NCBI RefSeq assembly: GCF_002845745.1
Contig: NZ_PIUM01000031.1
Location: 1 to 64,000, forward strand
Length of the DNA stretch: 64,000 nucleotides
Origin: Telmatospirillum siberiense
Lineage (GTDB): Bacteria > Pseudomonadota > Alphaproteobacteria > Rhodospirillales > Magnetospirillaceae
Direction: 5' to 3'
Shown here: positions 24,290 through 34,206 of the stretch, piece after piece
Numbering within the stretch: the stretch's first letter is position 1
How the letters are laid out: each line of letters begins with the position of its first letter
Notes under the pieces: generated by a model
The model's database searches: none
The model's input: the letters and a program-made list of their open reading frames with translations, nothing else
What the model was told of the DNA's origin: nothing
Program-made: the position numbers and the translations under genes

Positions 24290-24946
24290 TCAGGGAACGG
24301 GGGCGATGCGGACGGCGCCGTTCGGGCATTGGTCGTTCGGGGCGGGGGCGCAGGGACGGAAATCGAGGGCCTTTCCCATGCAGAAGCGGATTTCCCTCAA
24401 ATTCGTTCCTCGCGCTTCGCAATGGACGCTCATCATGGCGCTTTGCAGTCCGGGATTGGCTTCCTGGAACCAGCGTTTCAGATGAACCACGTCGGTGACG
24501 ATGAGCCCGTCCGGATGCTGTAAGCGGTCGGGTATTTGGACCTTGAGGAAGGCCTGGGAGACCCGGTCGAAATAATCATCCGCCGAGAAACCGCTGCAAC
24601 GGCCGTGGGTCGCCCATTCGTGCTCGATCAATCCGGCGCTCGGCATGATCGGCATCATCCGCTCGACCAGAGGGGGCGGCAGGGATCCGGCGGGCCGGCA
24701 TGCCGCCTGGGCCGGTTCCTCCTCCGGCCACAGGCCATGGACGATGAAGCCGTAGGCCGTCCGGCCGCGGCATTGGCTGCGGGCCGTCCGTTCGTGGCCA
24801 TGGTGGGCGCAGTAGTCGGGCGACCATGACAGGGACAGAAGAAAGGCCGGGCCTTCCTGCCGCCTGGCCCCCTGCTGGGCGTGGGCGCCGCTTAAGGAGA
24901 GCAGGCAAAACAGGACGAGCAGGATCAGGCGTCTGGGCATTGCCAT
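24290..24946 (-). CDS. Secreted ribonuclease T2 family protein
   Basis: RNase T2 enzymes cleave RNA through 2',3'-cyclic intermediates. Both catalytic motifs are intact: FIVHGLWP with His70 and HEWATHGRC with His109, Glu110 and His114. An N-terminal signal peptide (RRLILLVLFCLLSLSGAHA) indicates export to the periplasm. Cys residues (Cys46, Cys59, and a C-terminal CAPAPNDQC) suit disulfides. It is 218 residues, typical for bacterial members. ATG 24946 is chosen just before the signal peptide; longer frames add a non-signal tail. The gene stands alone between the LysR gene and the divergent ettA. Confidence 0.9.
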   Translation of the reverse strand: MAMPRRLILLVLFCLLSLSGAHAQQGARRQEGPAFLLSLSWSPDYCAHHGHERTARSQCRGRTAYGFIVHGLWPEEEPAQAACRPAGSLPPPLVERMMPIMPSAGLIEHEWATHGRCSGFSADDYFDRVSQAFLKVQIPDRLQHPDGLIVTDVVHLKRWFQEANPGLQSAMMSVHCEARGTNLREIRFCMGKALDFRPCAPAPNDQCPNGAVRIAPVP

Positions 24947-25093
24947 ATTTCCGGATGACGGAGGGATAACGGGCCAGGGTGTCGCAATCGGGGCGAAATG
25001 TCGAGGATGCGGGTTGCTCCCGGACCGCCCCATGGGCTACACCTCCCTCAAGCCTTTGCGATATGTTCGCGCCCGTCCTTATAAGGAGACCTC

Positions 25094-26773
25094 ATGGCCG
25101 CCTATCAATATATCTACGTTATGAAGAACCTGACCAAGACCTATCCCGGCGGCCGGGAGATCTTGAAAGGGTTGTATCTGTCCTTCCTGCCGGGGGCGAA
25201 GATCGGCGTGCTGGGCGGAAATGGCGCCGGCAAGTCGACCCTTTTGAAGATCATGGCCGGGATCGACAAGGAATATGGCGGTGAAGCCTGGGCGGCCGAG
25301 GGGGTCAAGGTCGGCTATCTGCCGCAGGAACCGCAGCTCGATCCCGCCAAGGACGTGCTGGGCAATGTGATGGAAGGCGTGGGCGAGACCAAGGCGCTGC
25401 TCGACCGCTACGACGCCATCGCCGCCCGTTTCGCCGAGGAGCTTTCCGACGACGAGATGAACTCCCTGATCGCCGAACAGGGCGAACTGCAGGAAAAGAT
25501 CGACCATCTCAACGCCTGGGACCTGCAGCGCAATGTCGAAATCGCCATGGATGCGCTGCGCTGTCCGGCGGCGGATGCCGACGTCAGCAAGCTGTCGGGC
25601 GGCGAGAAGCGTCGCGTGGCGCTGTGCCGTCTGCTGCTCAGCCATCCCGATATGCTGCTTCTCGACGAACCGACCAACCATCTGGACGCCGAATCGGTCG
25701 CCTGGCTCGAGAAATTCCTTGAGGACTATACCGGCACCGTGGTGATCGTCACCCATGACCGCTATTTCCTCGACAATGTGACCGGCTGGATCCTTGAGCT
25801 GGAGCGCGGCCAGGGCATTCCCTACGAGGGCAATTACACCGGATGGCTGGAGCAGAAGGGCCAGCGTCTGGCCCAGGAGGAAAAAGAGGAAAGCGCCCGG
25901 CAGCGTGAAATCAAGGAAGAGCTGGAATGGGTCCGCGCCAGCCCCAAGGCGCGCCAGGCGAAGAACAAGGCGCGTATCACCGCCTTTGAAAATCTGGTTG
26001 CCGAAGCCGCCGAAAAACAGGCCGGTTCCGCGCAGATCGTGATTCCGCCCGGGCCGCGCCTCGGCGGCTTGGTCTTCGAAGCCGAGCATCTCACCAAAGG
26101 TTTCGGCGATCAGTTGCTGATCGACGATTTCAGTTTCCGTCTGCCGCCGGGGGGTATCGTCGGCATCATCGGCCCCAACGGTGCCGGCAAGACCACCTTG
26201 TTTCGCATGGTCACCGGGCAGGAGGCGCCCGATTCGGGAAGCTTCAGGGTCGGCGAGACGGTGAAGCTCGGTTATGTCGACCAGTCGCGTGACAGTTTGG
26301 CGCCCAACAAGACGGTGTGGGAGGAAATCTCCGACGGGAACGAAGAAATCGAATTGGGTAAACGCAAGATGGCCAGCCGCGCCTATGTCGCCCAGTTCAA
26401 TTTCAGGGGATCCGATCAGCAGAAGAAAGTCGGTCAACTGTCGGGCGGCGAACGCAACCGCGTGCATCTGGCCAAGATGTTGAAGCAGGGCGCCAACGTC
26501 ATCCTTCTCGATGAGCCGACCAACGATCTTGACGTCGATACCCTGCGGGCTCTCGAGGAATCGCTGGTCGAATTCCCCGGCTGCGCCGTGGTCATCTCCC
26601 ATGATCGCTGGTTCCTCGACCGTATCGCCACCCACATCATCGCTTTCGAGGGCGAGAGCCAGGTGGTCTTCTTCGAAGGAAATTACGCCGATTACGAGGC
26701 CGACAAGAAACGCCGTCTGGGCGTCGATGCCGACCAGCCGCATCGCATCAAATACAAGCCTCTGCGGCGTTGA
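25094..26773 (+). CDS. ettA: Energy-dependent translational throttle protein EttA (ABC-F)
   Basis: EttA binds the ribosomal E site and gates translation elongation according to ATP level. The protein has two ATPase domains without membrane parts: Walker [10 protein letters not shown] near residue 40 and GPNGAGKTT near residue 360, signatures LSGGEKRR and LSGGERNR, and Walker [12 protein letters not shown] and [11 protein letters not shown]. The arm in domain 1 and the charged linker ([18 protein letters not shown]) are EttA-specific, and so is the C-terminus. At 559 residues it has the standard length. An AAGGAG lies just upstream. A perfect 14-bp hairpin follows the stop. Confidence 0.95.
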   Translation: MAAYQYIYVMKNLTKTYPGGREILKGLYLSFLPGAKIGVLGGNGAGKSTLLKIMAGIDKEYGGEAWAAEGVKVGYLPQEPQLDPAKDVLGNVMEGVGETKALLDRYDAIAARFAEELSDDEMNSLIAEQGELQEKIDHLNAWDLQRNVEIAMDALRCPAADADVSKLSGGEKRRVALCRLLLSHPDMLLLDEPTNHLDAESVAWLEKFLEDYTGTVVIVTHDRYFLDNVTGWILELERGQGIPYEGNYTGWLEQKGQRLAQEEKEESARQREIKEELEWVRASPKARQAKNKARITAFENLVAEAAEKQAGSAQIVIPPGPRLGGLVFEAEHLTKGFGDQLLIDDFSFRLPPGGIVGIIGPNGAGKTTLFRMVTGQEAPDSGSFRVGETVKLGYVDQSRDSLAPNKTVWEEISDGNEEIELGKRKMASRAYVAQFNFRGSDQQKKVGQLSGGERNRVHLAKMLKQGANVILLDEPTNDLDVDTLRALEESLVEFPGCAVVISHDRWFLDRIATHIIAFEGESQVVFFEGNYADYEADKKRRLGVDADQPHRIKYKPLRR

Positions 26774-26786
26774 GACGTTTCCGCTC

Positions 26787-26816
26787 ATCTCCCCCGGGGC
26801 AAGCCCCGGGGGAGAT
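26787..26816. terminator. Perfect 14-bp hairpin between convergent ettA and mlaC
   Basis: Arms 26787-26800 (ATCTCCCCCGGGGC) and 26803-26816 with an AA loop form a very stable stem. It sits between two converging genes and may serve both strands. There is no clear T-run on either side, so the exact termination mode is uncertain. Confidence 0.55.
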
Positions 26817-26945
26817 GCGACGAAAAATAAGGGAAGGGCATTTTATCTTGATGGGGGCGCCGGCGTTCCCGCCGGTGTTCCGGTCAAAGCCGGAGTTCAG
26901 TGGGACAGGCCGGGTGCTTGTCCCACTTCACCGCTTCCTCTCCGC

Positions 26946-27575
26946 TCAGCCGGCGGCCTTCAACTGGTCGAGCTTGGTTCGCATGATGGACAGCAGCCCA
27001 TCGATCTTGCCGCCGTTGGTCTGCATCGCGGATGCGTAATCCGAACGGTAGGTGATGGCCATGCTGACGCCTTCGACGATGATATCGACGATGCGGAAAG
27101 ATCCGTTGTCGCCCTCCTTGAGGCGCCATTGGACGGGGATCGGCGGACCCTGGTTGCGCAGAATGTGCGAATCAACGCTCCAGTTGCGGTCGCCGTCCTT
27201 GGTGGCGCTCAGCGTCTCCAGGCTCTCGCCGTTGTAATCCTGGAAACGTTTGGCCCAGGTCAGAACGGTGATGTCTTCGAACAGCGAGAGGAATTCCTGC
27301 TGCTGGTCGGGGGTCGCCACGCGCCAATAACGGGCCAGCACGAAGCGTCCGATTTCCGGAATATCGAAGGAGGAGACGAACAGCTTGCGGAACTGTTCGT
27401 CGCGGTCGATTTGCGTGAGCTGATGGTCGGCTACCGTGGAGATGGCTCGTTGGGCCAGCGCGCCGATGAACTTCCTGGCGTTTTCGTCGGTCTGGGCATG
27501 ACCGTCGGCCGTACCCAGGGTGAGGGCCACCAGAAAGGCGAAGACGCTTCTGAGAAACATGGAACGGGAAATCAT
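26946..27575 (-). CDS. mlaC: Phospholipid-transport periplasmic protein MlaC (Ttg2D)
   Basis: MlaC shuttles phospholipids between outer-membrane MlaA and the inner-membrane MlaFEDB complex. The 209-residue protein has a signal peptide (RSVFAFLVALTLGTADGHA) and the family core: FRKLFVSSFDIPEIGRFVLARYW, FLSLFEDITVLTWAKRF and the C-terminal DIIVEGVSMAITYRSDYAS. Its start lies seven bases after the mlaA stop, so mlaA-mlaC form an operon. The mlaFED genes are not in this window. Confidence 0.9.
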   Translation of the reverse strand: MISRSMFLRSVFAFLVALTLGTADGHAQTDENARKFIGALAQRAISTVADHQLTQIDRDEQFRKLFVSSFDIPEIGRFVLARYWRVATPDQQQEFLSLFEDITVLTWAKRFQDYNGESLETLSATKDGDRNWSVDSHILRNQGPPIPVQWRLKEGDNGSFRIVDIIVEGVSMAITYRSDYASAMQTNGGKIDGLLSIMRTKLDQLKAAG

Positions 27576-27582
27576 CTGTCGA

Positions 27583-28398
27583 TCACTGCTGCGTATCGTC
27601 GGTTAACACTGCGGCGGGCAGGGCGCTCATGGCTCCCGGGGCACCGCTCTGTTGGGGATTCCTGGCATTGCCGATGAGGGCTTCCCGCCGCTGCCGGTAA
27701 AGGCTGCGAAGGGTCGAATAGTAATCGAGCGACGTCCGTTTGACGTCGTCGAGACTGTCGAGATAAGCCTCGCGCTGCGAAATGGCGGTCAGGCCGAGAC
27801 GGGTCCAGTAGGCCCAGTGGCGCCCACCGGTCTGCAGATAATAGTCGAGAGGATCAGTGTAGGAATCCGCCACCATGCCGACGGTGTCGCGCGGATTGGA
27901 GGGACCGAAGAGGGGAAGGACCAGATAGGGGCCTTCGCCGATTCCCCAGACACCCAGTGTTTCACCGAAATCGGCCGAGTGCCCGGGCAGGCCCATCGGT
28001 TCGGCCACGTCCATGATTCCGAGAACGCCGAAGCTTGAGTTCAGCGCGAAGCGGCCGACGGTGCTGCCGGCCATCGTGAAGTTGCCTTGCAGCAGATCGT
28101 TCACCAGATAGACCGGCGACTTCAGATTATCGAGGAAGTCGCTGATCCGGTCGCGGCCGAAGGACGGAACGACGGCGCGATAGCCCACGGCGACGGGGCG
28201 CAGGAAATAGTCATCGATGCCTTCATTGACCGAAAAGATCACACGATTGGCTGGTTCCAGCGGATCGTTGATCTGGTCGAATTCCGCCTGCGCTTCAGGG
28301 TCGTCGGCGGGCGGCGGGGTCGCGCATCCGATCAGCAGGGCGGCGATTGCCGTCACTCCCGCCCGCAACGCGATCTTCTCTAGAATGCTCGACGCCAT
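27583..28398 (-). CDS. mlaA: Outer-membrane lipoprotein MlaA (VacJ)
   Basis: MlaA removes mislocalised phospholipids from the outer leaflet of the outer membrane. The lipobox ALLIGC places the lipidated Cys at about residue 25. Core segments follow: FDQINDPLEPANRVIFSVNE, RPVAVGYRAVVPSFGRDRI, LVNDLLQGNFTMAGSTVGRF and GLPGHSADFGETLGVWGIG. ATG 28398 begins the lipoprotein signal; the longer frame adds only unrelated sequence. It is the first gene of mlaA-mlaC and is divergent from the methionine operon. Confidence 0.92.
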   Translation of the reverse strand: MASSILEKIALRAGVTAIAALLIGCATPPPADDPEAQAEFDQINDPLEPANRVIFSVNEGIDDYFLRPVAVGYRAVVPSFGRDRISDFLDNLKSPVYLVNDLLQGNFTMAGSTVGRFALNSSFGVLGIMDVAEPMGLPGHSADFGETLGVWGIGEGPYLVLPLFGPSNPRDTVGMVADSYTDPLDYYLQTGGRHWAYWTRLGLTAISQREAYLDSLDDVKRTSLDYYSTLRSLYRQRREALIGNARNPQQSGAPGAMSALPAAVLTDDTQQ

Positions 28399-28563
28399 GT
28401 TTTCTTCCGCCAAGTGTCTCTGATGAATTATCCAAGCCGGCCGGTCAAAACGGCCAACCTGTCCTGCGTAGCACAGGCTCGTCCAAAAGACCAGATGCCT
28501 CGGTCGGGAATCTCCGGGCGCCGCCACGAAAGTGGTCCGTTAAAGGAGCGATTGCATAAAGAC

Positions 28564-28579
28564 ATAAATATATGTTTAT
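28564..28579 (+). promoter_or_regulatory. AT-rich dyad, candidate ArsR-family operator
   Basis: ATAAATATATGTTTAT is a near-perfect 8+8 inverted repeat (one mismatch) located nine bases before the ArsR-methyltransferase start. This is a usual place for autoregulation by ArsR-type proteins. The DNA around it is much richer in AT than the neighbouring genes. Confidence 0.5.
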
Positions 28580-28587
28580 ATCATCAT

Positions 28588-29601
28588 ATGAGCGAAAATG
28601 ATGGGAGCGGGATGGAGGATGTGTTGGCGGCGATGCGGGCCGCCGCCGAGCCGTCGCGTCTGCGCCTTCTGTCCTTGTGTGCGCAAGGCGCTCTGGCGGT
28701 CAGCGAATTGGTCGAAATTCTCGGCCAGAGCCAGCCCGGCGTGTCGCGCCATCTGAAGCTTCTTTGCGATGCCGGCCTTCTGGAGCGTTTCCGCGAGGGG
28801 GCCTGGGTCTTTTATCGGCTGGCGTCGCGCGGGGCGGGGGGTGCCCTGGTGCGCCATATCCTCGCCCAGCTATCCGCCTCCGACACCGTGCTGGCGCGCG
28901 ACAACGCCAGATTGGCCGGCATTCGAGAGGTCAGGGGGCAGGCGGCGGAGGCCTATTTCCGAACCAACGCGGCGCGCTGGGCCGAGTTGCGGTCGTTGCA
29001 CATCGACGAGCGGGAGGTGGAATGCGCCCTGTTGGCGCTGCTGGGCGACGGGCCCGTCGGCGATCTGCTGGACGTCGGCACCGGAACCGGCCGCATTGTC
29101 GAAATGCTGGGGCCGCGGGCGCGGTCGGCGGAAGGGCTCGATGCATCGCGCGAGATGCTTTCGGTGGCCCGCAGCCGGATCGAGGCGGCGGGATTGTCGA
29201 ATTGCCTCGTCCGTCAGGGCGATATGTATCATCTTCCCTATGATCAGGGTGCCTTCGATCTGGTGACCATTCATCAGGTGCTGCATTTTTCCGAGGATCC
29301 CGGCCGGGCGATCGCCGAGGCGGCCCGCGTCCTGCGTCCCGGAGGGCGGGTGGCGATCGTCGATTTCGCGCCCCATTCCCTGGAAAGCCTGCGCAACGAG
29401 CACAATCACCGCCGTCTCGGGTTCACCGAGGACGAGGTGGCCGGCTGGTGCCTGGCTGCGGGATTGACCGCGCCCTCGACCCGGAGCTTGCCGGGCAAGC
29501 CCCTGACCGTCACACTTTGGCTGGCGGAACGATCTTCCGTCGAGCCCCTTACGTCTCCGACTCTCCCAATTCCCATTCCCGTTCGAAAAGGTGACGCGTG
29601 A
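28588..29601 (+). CDS. ArsR-type regulator fused to SAM-dependent methyltransferase
   Basis: A 337-residue two-domain protein. Residues about 8-95 are an ArsR winged helix (RLRLLSLCAQGALAVSELVEILGQSQPGVSRHLKLLCDAGLL). Residues about 155-290 are a class I methyltransferase (LLDVGTGTGRIVEMLGPR, DLVTIHQVLHFSEDPGRAI, RVLRPGGRVAIVDFAPH). No metal-binding Cys pair is seen in the HTH, so metal sensing is unlikely. Its stop overlaps the metF start, and metH follows. This context fits control of the methionine cycle by sensing SAM or S-adenosylhomocysteine, like the SahR regulators (inference). ATG 28588 precedes the HTH; ATG 28612 is an alternative. Confidence 0.88.
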   Translation: MSENDGSGMEDVLAAMRAAAEPSRLRLLSLCAQGALAVSELVEILGQSQPGVSRHLKLLCDAGLLERFREGAWVFYRLASRGAGGALVRHILAQLSASDTVLARDNARLAGIREVRGQAAEAYFRTNAARWAELRSLHIDEREVECALLALLGDGPVGDLLDVGTGTGRIVEMLGPRARSAEGLDASREMLSVARSRIEAAGLSNCLVRQGDMYHLPYDQGAFDLVTIHQVLHFSEDPGRAIAEAARVLRPGGRVAIVDFAPHSLESLRNEHNHRRLGFTEDEVAGWCLAAGLTAPSTRSLPGKPLTVTLWLAERSSVEPLTSPTLPIPIPVRKGDA

Positions 29602-30518
29602 GCATGGCCGTTTCTTCCGCCTCGGATCCCTCCGATACCCAGATTCCGGTCGCCCAGCCGGCGCCCCATCTGGCCGTGTCCTTCGAATTCTTTCCGCCCA
29701 AGACGGAAAAAATGCAGGACGCCCTGTGGGAATGCGTGACCCGGTTGGCGCCGCTTTCCCCCAGCTTCGTTTCGGTGACCTACGGCGCCGGCGGCTCGAC
29801 GCGGGAGCGCACCCATGACACGGTTACCCGCATCGCCCGTGAGACCGGCCTCAAGCCGGCCGCTCATCTGACCTGCGTGGGGGCGACGCGGGCCGAGGTC
29901 GACGAGGTGGCCGGCCGCTATTGGGACGCCGGCATTCGTCACATCGTCGCCCTGCGGGGCGATCCGCCCGAGGGGCAGGGGGAATATCGGCCTCATCCCG
30001 ATGGTTACGCCTACGCCCTCGATCTGGTCAAAGGCCTGAAGCGGCTGGCCGATTTCGAGATCAGCGTCGCCGCCTACCCCGAGACCCATCCGCAGGCGAC
30101 GAGCCCCGAGGCCGACCTCGACAATCTGAAACGCAAGGTCGATGCCGGGGCCAGCCGCGCCATCAGCCAGGTCTTCTTCGACGTCGATCTGTTCTTCCGG
30201 TTTCGCGACCGGGCGACGGCGGCCGGCATCGCCGTGCCGATCGTTCCCGGTATTTTGCCGGTGACCAATTTCGCCCAGGCGCAGAAATTCTCCGCCGCCT
30301 GCGGGGCCAGCATGCCGGCTTGGATGTCCGAACTGTTCGACGGACTGGATGACGATCCCGACACCCGGCGCCTGGTGGCCGCGACGGTGGCGGCCGAACA
30401 GTGCCGGGCGCTGGTCGCCGGGGGCATCGACGAACTGCACTTCTACACTTTGAACCGCGCCGACCTTACATATGCGATCTGCCACATCCTGGGGGTCCGG
30501 GCGGCAAAGAGCGTTTAA
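29598..30518 (+). CDS. metF: 5,10-methylenetetrahydrofolate reductase MetF
   Basis: MetF makes the 5-methyl-THF used by MetH. The 306-residue TIM-barrel protein shows SFEFFPPKTEKMQ with the catalytic Glu, SVTYGAGGSTRERT, HLTCVG, ALRGDPP and the C-terminal GGIDELHFYTLNRADL. The GTG start overlaps the stop of the ArsR-methyltransferase gene, so they are translationally coupled. metH starts 66 bp downstream. Confidence 0.95.
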   Translation: MSMAVSSASDPSDTQIPVAQPAPHLAVSFEFFPPKTEKMQDALWECVTRLAPLSPSFVSVTYGAGGSTRERTHDTVTRIARETGLKPAAHLTCVGATRAEVDEVAGRYWDAGIRHIVALRGDPPEGQGEYRPHPDGYAYALDLVKGLKRLADFEISVAAYPETHPQATSPEADLDNLKRKVDAGASRAISQVFFDVDLFFRFRDRATAAGIAVPIVPGILPVTNFAQAQKFSAACGASMPAWMSELFDGLDDDPDTRRLVAATVAAEQCRALVAGGIDELHFYTLNRADLTYAICHILGVRAAKSV

Positions 30519-30584
30519 TCCGGCGCGACTGATTTTTGACCGGCCGGCCGATGCCGGCGGGACGAACAAAAGAAAAGGTTCAGC

Positions 30585-33500
30585 ATGTCCAATATTCTCG
30601 ACCATCTGCACGACCGGATCCTGCTTTGCGACGGCGGCATGGGCTCGCAAGTGCAGGGAATGTCCTTGAGCGTCGAGGCGGATTTCCAGGGTCACGAGAA
30701 CTGCACCGACATCCTGGTGCTGTCCCGCCCCGATCTGGTCCGCGAGATTCACCGGCGCTATTACGCCGTCGGCGCCGACATGGTCGAGACCAACACCTTC
30801 GGAGCCAGCCCGCTGACCCTGGGCGAGTTCGGAATTCCCGAGAAGGCGCACGAGATCTGCAAGCGGGCCGGCGAGATCGCCCGCGAGGCGGCGGAGGAAT
30901 TTTCCGGCGACGGCAGAACCCGTTTCGTCCTGGGCTCGATCGGACCGGGCACCAAGTTGCCGACTTTGGGTCATGTCGACTACGACACCCTGGAACAGTC
31001 CCTGCTGGTCCAGGCCGATGGTCTCAACGCCGGTGGCGTCGACGCCTATCTGATCGAAACCTGCCAGGATCCGCTGCAGATCAAGGCGGCGGTCAATGCC
31101 GCCAAGCAGGCCAACCGGCGGTCCGGACGCGAGGTCCCGATCTTCGTGCAGGTGACGGTGGAGACCACCGGCACCCTGCTGGTCGGTGCCGATATCGCAG
31201 CCGCGGCGACGGTGGTGCAATCCCTCGACGTTCCGTTGCTCGGCCTGAATTGCGCCACCGGTCCGCAGGAGATGAGCGAGCATGTCCGCTGGCTGTCGGC
31301 GAACTGGCCGGGATTGATTTCGATCCAGCCCAACGCCGGCCTGCCCGAACTGGTCGACGGCCAGACATCCTATCCCTTGGCGCCGGCCGACCTGGCCCGC
31401 TGGCAGGAACGCTTCCTGGACGATGATCGGGTCAATCTGATGGGCGGCTGCTGCGGCACGACGCCGGCCCATATCGCCGCCGTCGACGCCATGCTGCGCC
31501 GGCGGGGTGGCGAGGCGCATCGGCCGCGTCCCGTGCGGCGGACGGTGCATTGGGTGCCCTCCGTGGCATCCCTCTACGGCCAGGTTCCCTTGCGCCAGGA
31601 AAACGCCTTCCTCTCCATCGGCGAACGCTGCAACGCCAACGGTTCGAAAAAATTCCGCGAATGCCAGGAGCGCGAGGACTGGGACGGCGCCATCGCCATG
31701 GGCCGCGAGCAGGTCAAGGAGGGCAGCCACACTCTGGACGTCTGCACCGCCTTCGTCGGACGCGACGAGATCCGCGACATGACCCAGGTGATCAGCCGCA
31801 TGCGGGGATCCGTCAACGCGCCCCTGGTCATCGATTCCACCGAATTGCCGGTCATTGAGGCGGCGCTGAAGCTTTACGGCGGCAAGGCGATCATCAATTC
31901 GATCAATTTCGAGAACGGCGAGGAGGCCGCGGCCCAGCGTCTGGAACTGGCCAGGAAATTCGGCGCGGCGGTGATCGCCCTGACCATCGACGAGGAGGGT
32001 ATGGCCAAGGATGTCGAGGCCAAGGTGGCCCTGGCCCATCGGCTGCATGACTTCGCGGTGAACCGCCATGGCCTGGCCGCCTCCGACCTGATGTTCGACC
32101 CGCTCACCTTCACCATCTGCACCGGCAACGAGGATGACCGCAAGCTGGCCCTGCACACGCTGGACGCCATCGAGCGGATCGCCCGTGAGCTGCCGGAATG
32201 CCAGATCATCCTGGGACTATCCAACGTCTCCTTCGGCCTGAAGCCGGCGGCGCGGCACGTTCTCAATTCGGTGTTCCTGGACCATGCCTGCAAGCGGGGC
32301 ATGACCGGGGCCATCGTTCACGTCAGCAAGATCCTGCCGCTGCACAAGCTGAATGCCGACGAGGTGCGCATTGCCGAGGATCTGATCTTCGACCGCCGGA
32401 GCGAGGGCTATGATCCCCTGCAGGCCTTCATCGCCCTGTTCGAGGGCCGCGACGGGCAGGTGGCGGTGAAGAAGGTCCGCGCCGAAGCGGTTGAGGATCG
32501 GCTGAAGCAGCGCATCGTCGATGGCGAGCGGACCGGTCTGGAGGCCGACCTGGAGGAGGCCCTGACCCGCTGGAAGCCCCTCGATATCATCAATCAGTTG
32601 CTGCTCGACGGCATGAAGGTGGTCGGCGAACTGTTCGGCTCCGGCCAGATGCAGTTGCCCTTCGTCCTGCAATCGGCCGAGACCATGAAGGCGGCGGTGG
32701 CCTATCTGGAACCCCTCATGGAAAAGGCCGACGGGCAGCAGAAGGCGACCATCGTTCTGGCCACGGTGAAGGGCGACGTCCACGACATCGGCAAGAATCT
32801 GGTCGACATCATTCTGACCAACAACGGCTACCGCGTGGTCAACTTGGGTATCAAGCAGCCGGTCGGCGCCATCATCGCCGCCGCACGCGAGCAAAAGGCC
32901 GACGCCATCGGCATGTCGGGCCTGCTGGTCAAGAGCACCGTGGTGATGCGCGAGAACCTGGAGGAGATCACCCGCGAGGGGCTGGAGTTGCCGGTCATCC
33001 TGGGCGGCGCCGCGCTCACCCGCAAATATGTCGAGGAGGATTGCGTCGCCGCCTATGGCGCGGGCCGGGTCGCCTATGCTCGCGACGCCTTCGACGGCCT
33101 CGACCTGATGGCCAAGGTGGCGGACCGTCGTTTCGACGAGCATCTGTCCGAGGTCAAGGCGCGGCGGCTGCATCGTCCGACCAACGAACGCCGCACGTTG
33201 GGGCTGGCGGCGACGCCGACGCGGCCCGTCGATTACGAGGAGATCCATCTGCGCCGCGCTGAACTGGCGCGTCAGGCCGAGGTGCCGACTCCCCCTTTCT
33301 GGGGCAGCCGGATCATCGATTCCGTGCCTTTGCAGACACTGGTGACCTATCTCAACGACACCATGCTCTACCAGTTCCAGTGGGGTTACAAAAAGGCCGG
33401 GCGATCGCTCGATGATTGGCGGGCCTGGGCCGCCAAGGAGTTGAAGCCGATGGCGGTAGGGCTTCTGAAGCAGTGCGAGAAGGAGGGGATCCTTCGTCCC

Positions 33501-34073
33501 AAGGCCGCCTACGGTTATTGGAAATGCGCTTCCGAGGGCGATTCCGTCGTGCTCTTCGATCAGGACGGCAAGACCGAGCTCACCCGCTTCTCCTTTCCCC
33601 GCCAGTCGGGCGAGGGAGGCTTGTGCATCGCCGATTTCGTCCGCGAAACCGGCGCTGGCGAGCGTGACGTGATCGGACTTCAGGTGGTGACCATGGGGGG
33701 CGAGGCCAGCGAGACGGCCCGCCGGTGGTTCGCCGAGAACCGCTACAAGGACTATCTGCATCTGCACGGCCTGTCGGTGGAGATGGCGGAAGCCTTGGCC
33801 GAATACGTCCACCGCAGGATTCGGGCCGAACTGGGCTATGGGGCCGAGGACGACCGCGACGTCGATAAGATGCTGCGCCAGAACTATCGCGGCTCGCGCT
33901 ATTCCTTCGGCTATCCCGCCTGCCCGAATCTCGAGGACCAGAAACAGCTTCTGGCCCTGCTGGGCGCCGATCGCATCGGCATCACCTTGAGCGAGGAATG
34001 GCAGTTGGAGCCCGAGCAAAGCACATCGGCCATCGTGCTGCTGCATCCGCAGGCTAAATATTTCTCGGTGTGA
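30585..34073 (+). CDS. metH: Cobalamin-dependent methionine synthase MetH
   Basis: A single-chain enzyme of 1162 residues with all four modules. The homocysteine-binding domain (1 to about 325) has zinc ligands in GLNCATGP and GGCCGTTP. The methyl-THF domain (about 345-600) includes FLSIGERCNANGSKKF. The cobalamin-binding domain has DVHDIGKN with the cobalt ligand His733. The C-terminal reactivation domain is at about 890-1162. It is the last gene of the ArsR-MT/metF/metH operon. No cobalamin or SAM riboswitch was recognised upstream; regulation is more likely through the ArsR fusion. No obvious terminator follows. Confidence 0.96.
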   Translation: MSNILDHLHDRILLCDGGMGSQVQGMSLSVEADFQGHENCTDILVLSRPDLVREIHRRYYAVGADMVETNTFGASPLTLGEFGIPEKAHEICKRAGEIAREAAEEFSGDGRTRFVLGSIGPGTKLPTLGHVDYDTLEQSLLVQADGLNAGGVDAYLIETCQDPLQIKAAVNAAKQANRRSGREVPIFVQVTVETTGTLLVGADIAAAATVVQSLDVPLLGLNCATGPQEMSEHVRWLSANWPGLISIQPNAGLPELVDGQTSYPLAPADLARWQERFLDDDRVNLMGGCCGTTPAHIAAVDAMLRRRGGEAHRPRPVRRTVHWVPSVASLYGQVPLRQENAFLSIGERCNANGSKKFRECQEREDWDGAIAMGREQVKEGSHTLDVCTAFVGRDEIRDMTQVISRMRGSVNAPLVIDSTELPVIEAALKLYGGKAIINSINFENGEEAAAQRLELARKFGAAVIALTIDEEGMAKDVEAKVALAHRLHDFAVNRHGLAASDLMFDPLTFTICTGNEDDRKLALHTLDAIERIARELPECQIILGLSNVSFGLKPAARHVLNSVFLDHACKRGMTGAIVHVSKILPLHKLNADEVRIAEDLIFDRRSEGYDPLQAFIALFEGRDGQVAVKKVRAEAVEDRLKQRIVDGERTGLEADLEEALTRWKPLDIINQLLLDGMKVVGELFGSGQMQLPFVLQSAETMKAAVAYLEPLMEKADGQQKATIVLATVKGDVHDIGKNLVDIILTNNGYRVVNLGIKQPVGAIIAAAREQKADAIGMSGLLVKSTVVMRENLEEITREGLELPVILGGAALTRKYVEEDCVAAYGAGRVAYARDAFDGLDLMAKVADRRFDEHLSEVKARRLHRPTNERRTLGLAATPTRPVDYEEIHLRRAELARQAEVPTPPFWGSRIIDSVPLQTLVTYLNDTMLYQFQWGYKKAGRSLDDWRAWAAKELKPMAVGLLKQCEKEGILRPKAAYGYWKCASEGDSVVLFDQDGKTELTRFSFPRQSGEGGLCIADFVRETGAGERDVIGLQVVTMGGEASETARRWFAENRYKDYLHLHGLSVEMAEALAEYVHRRIRAELGYGAEDDRDVDKMLRQNYRGSRYSFGYPACPNLEDQKQLLALLGADRIGITLSEEWQLEPEQSTSAIVLLHPQAKYFSV

Positions 34074-34206
34074 GGGAAAATTCCGATGGATCCGGGACTG
34101 AAGGGGCGGAAGGCATTGGTCTGCGCGGCGTGTCGCGGGCCGAGCAAGTCGGTGCGCCGGAGTTTTAGGGGGACTATGCCATCGCTTTGATGGGACGGGG
34201 CGGCAT

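Noticed and set aside
30519-30584. Riboswitch (cobalamin or SAM) before metH
   Set aside because: The gap is only 66 bp with no B12-box or SAM-box features.
29406-32156. Antisense frame of 916 codons over metF and metH
   Set aside because: MetF and MetH are unmistakable on the plus strand; the antisense frame has no domain.
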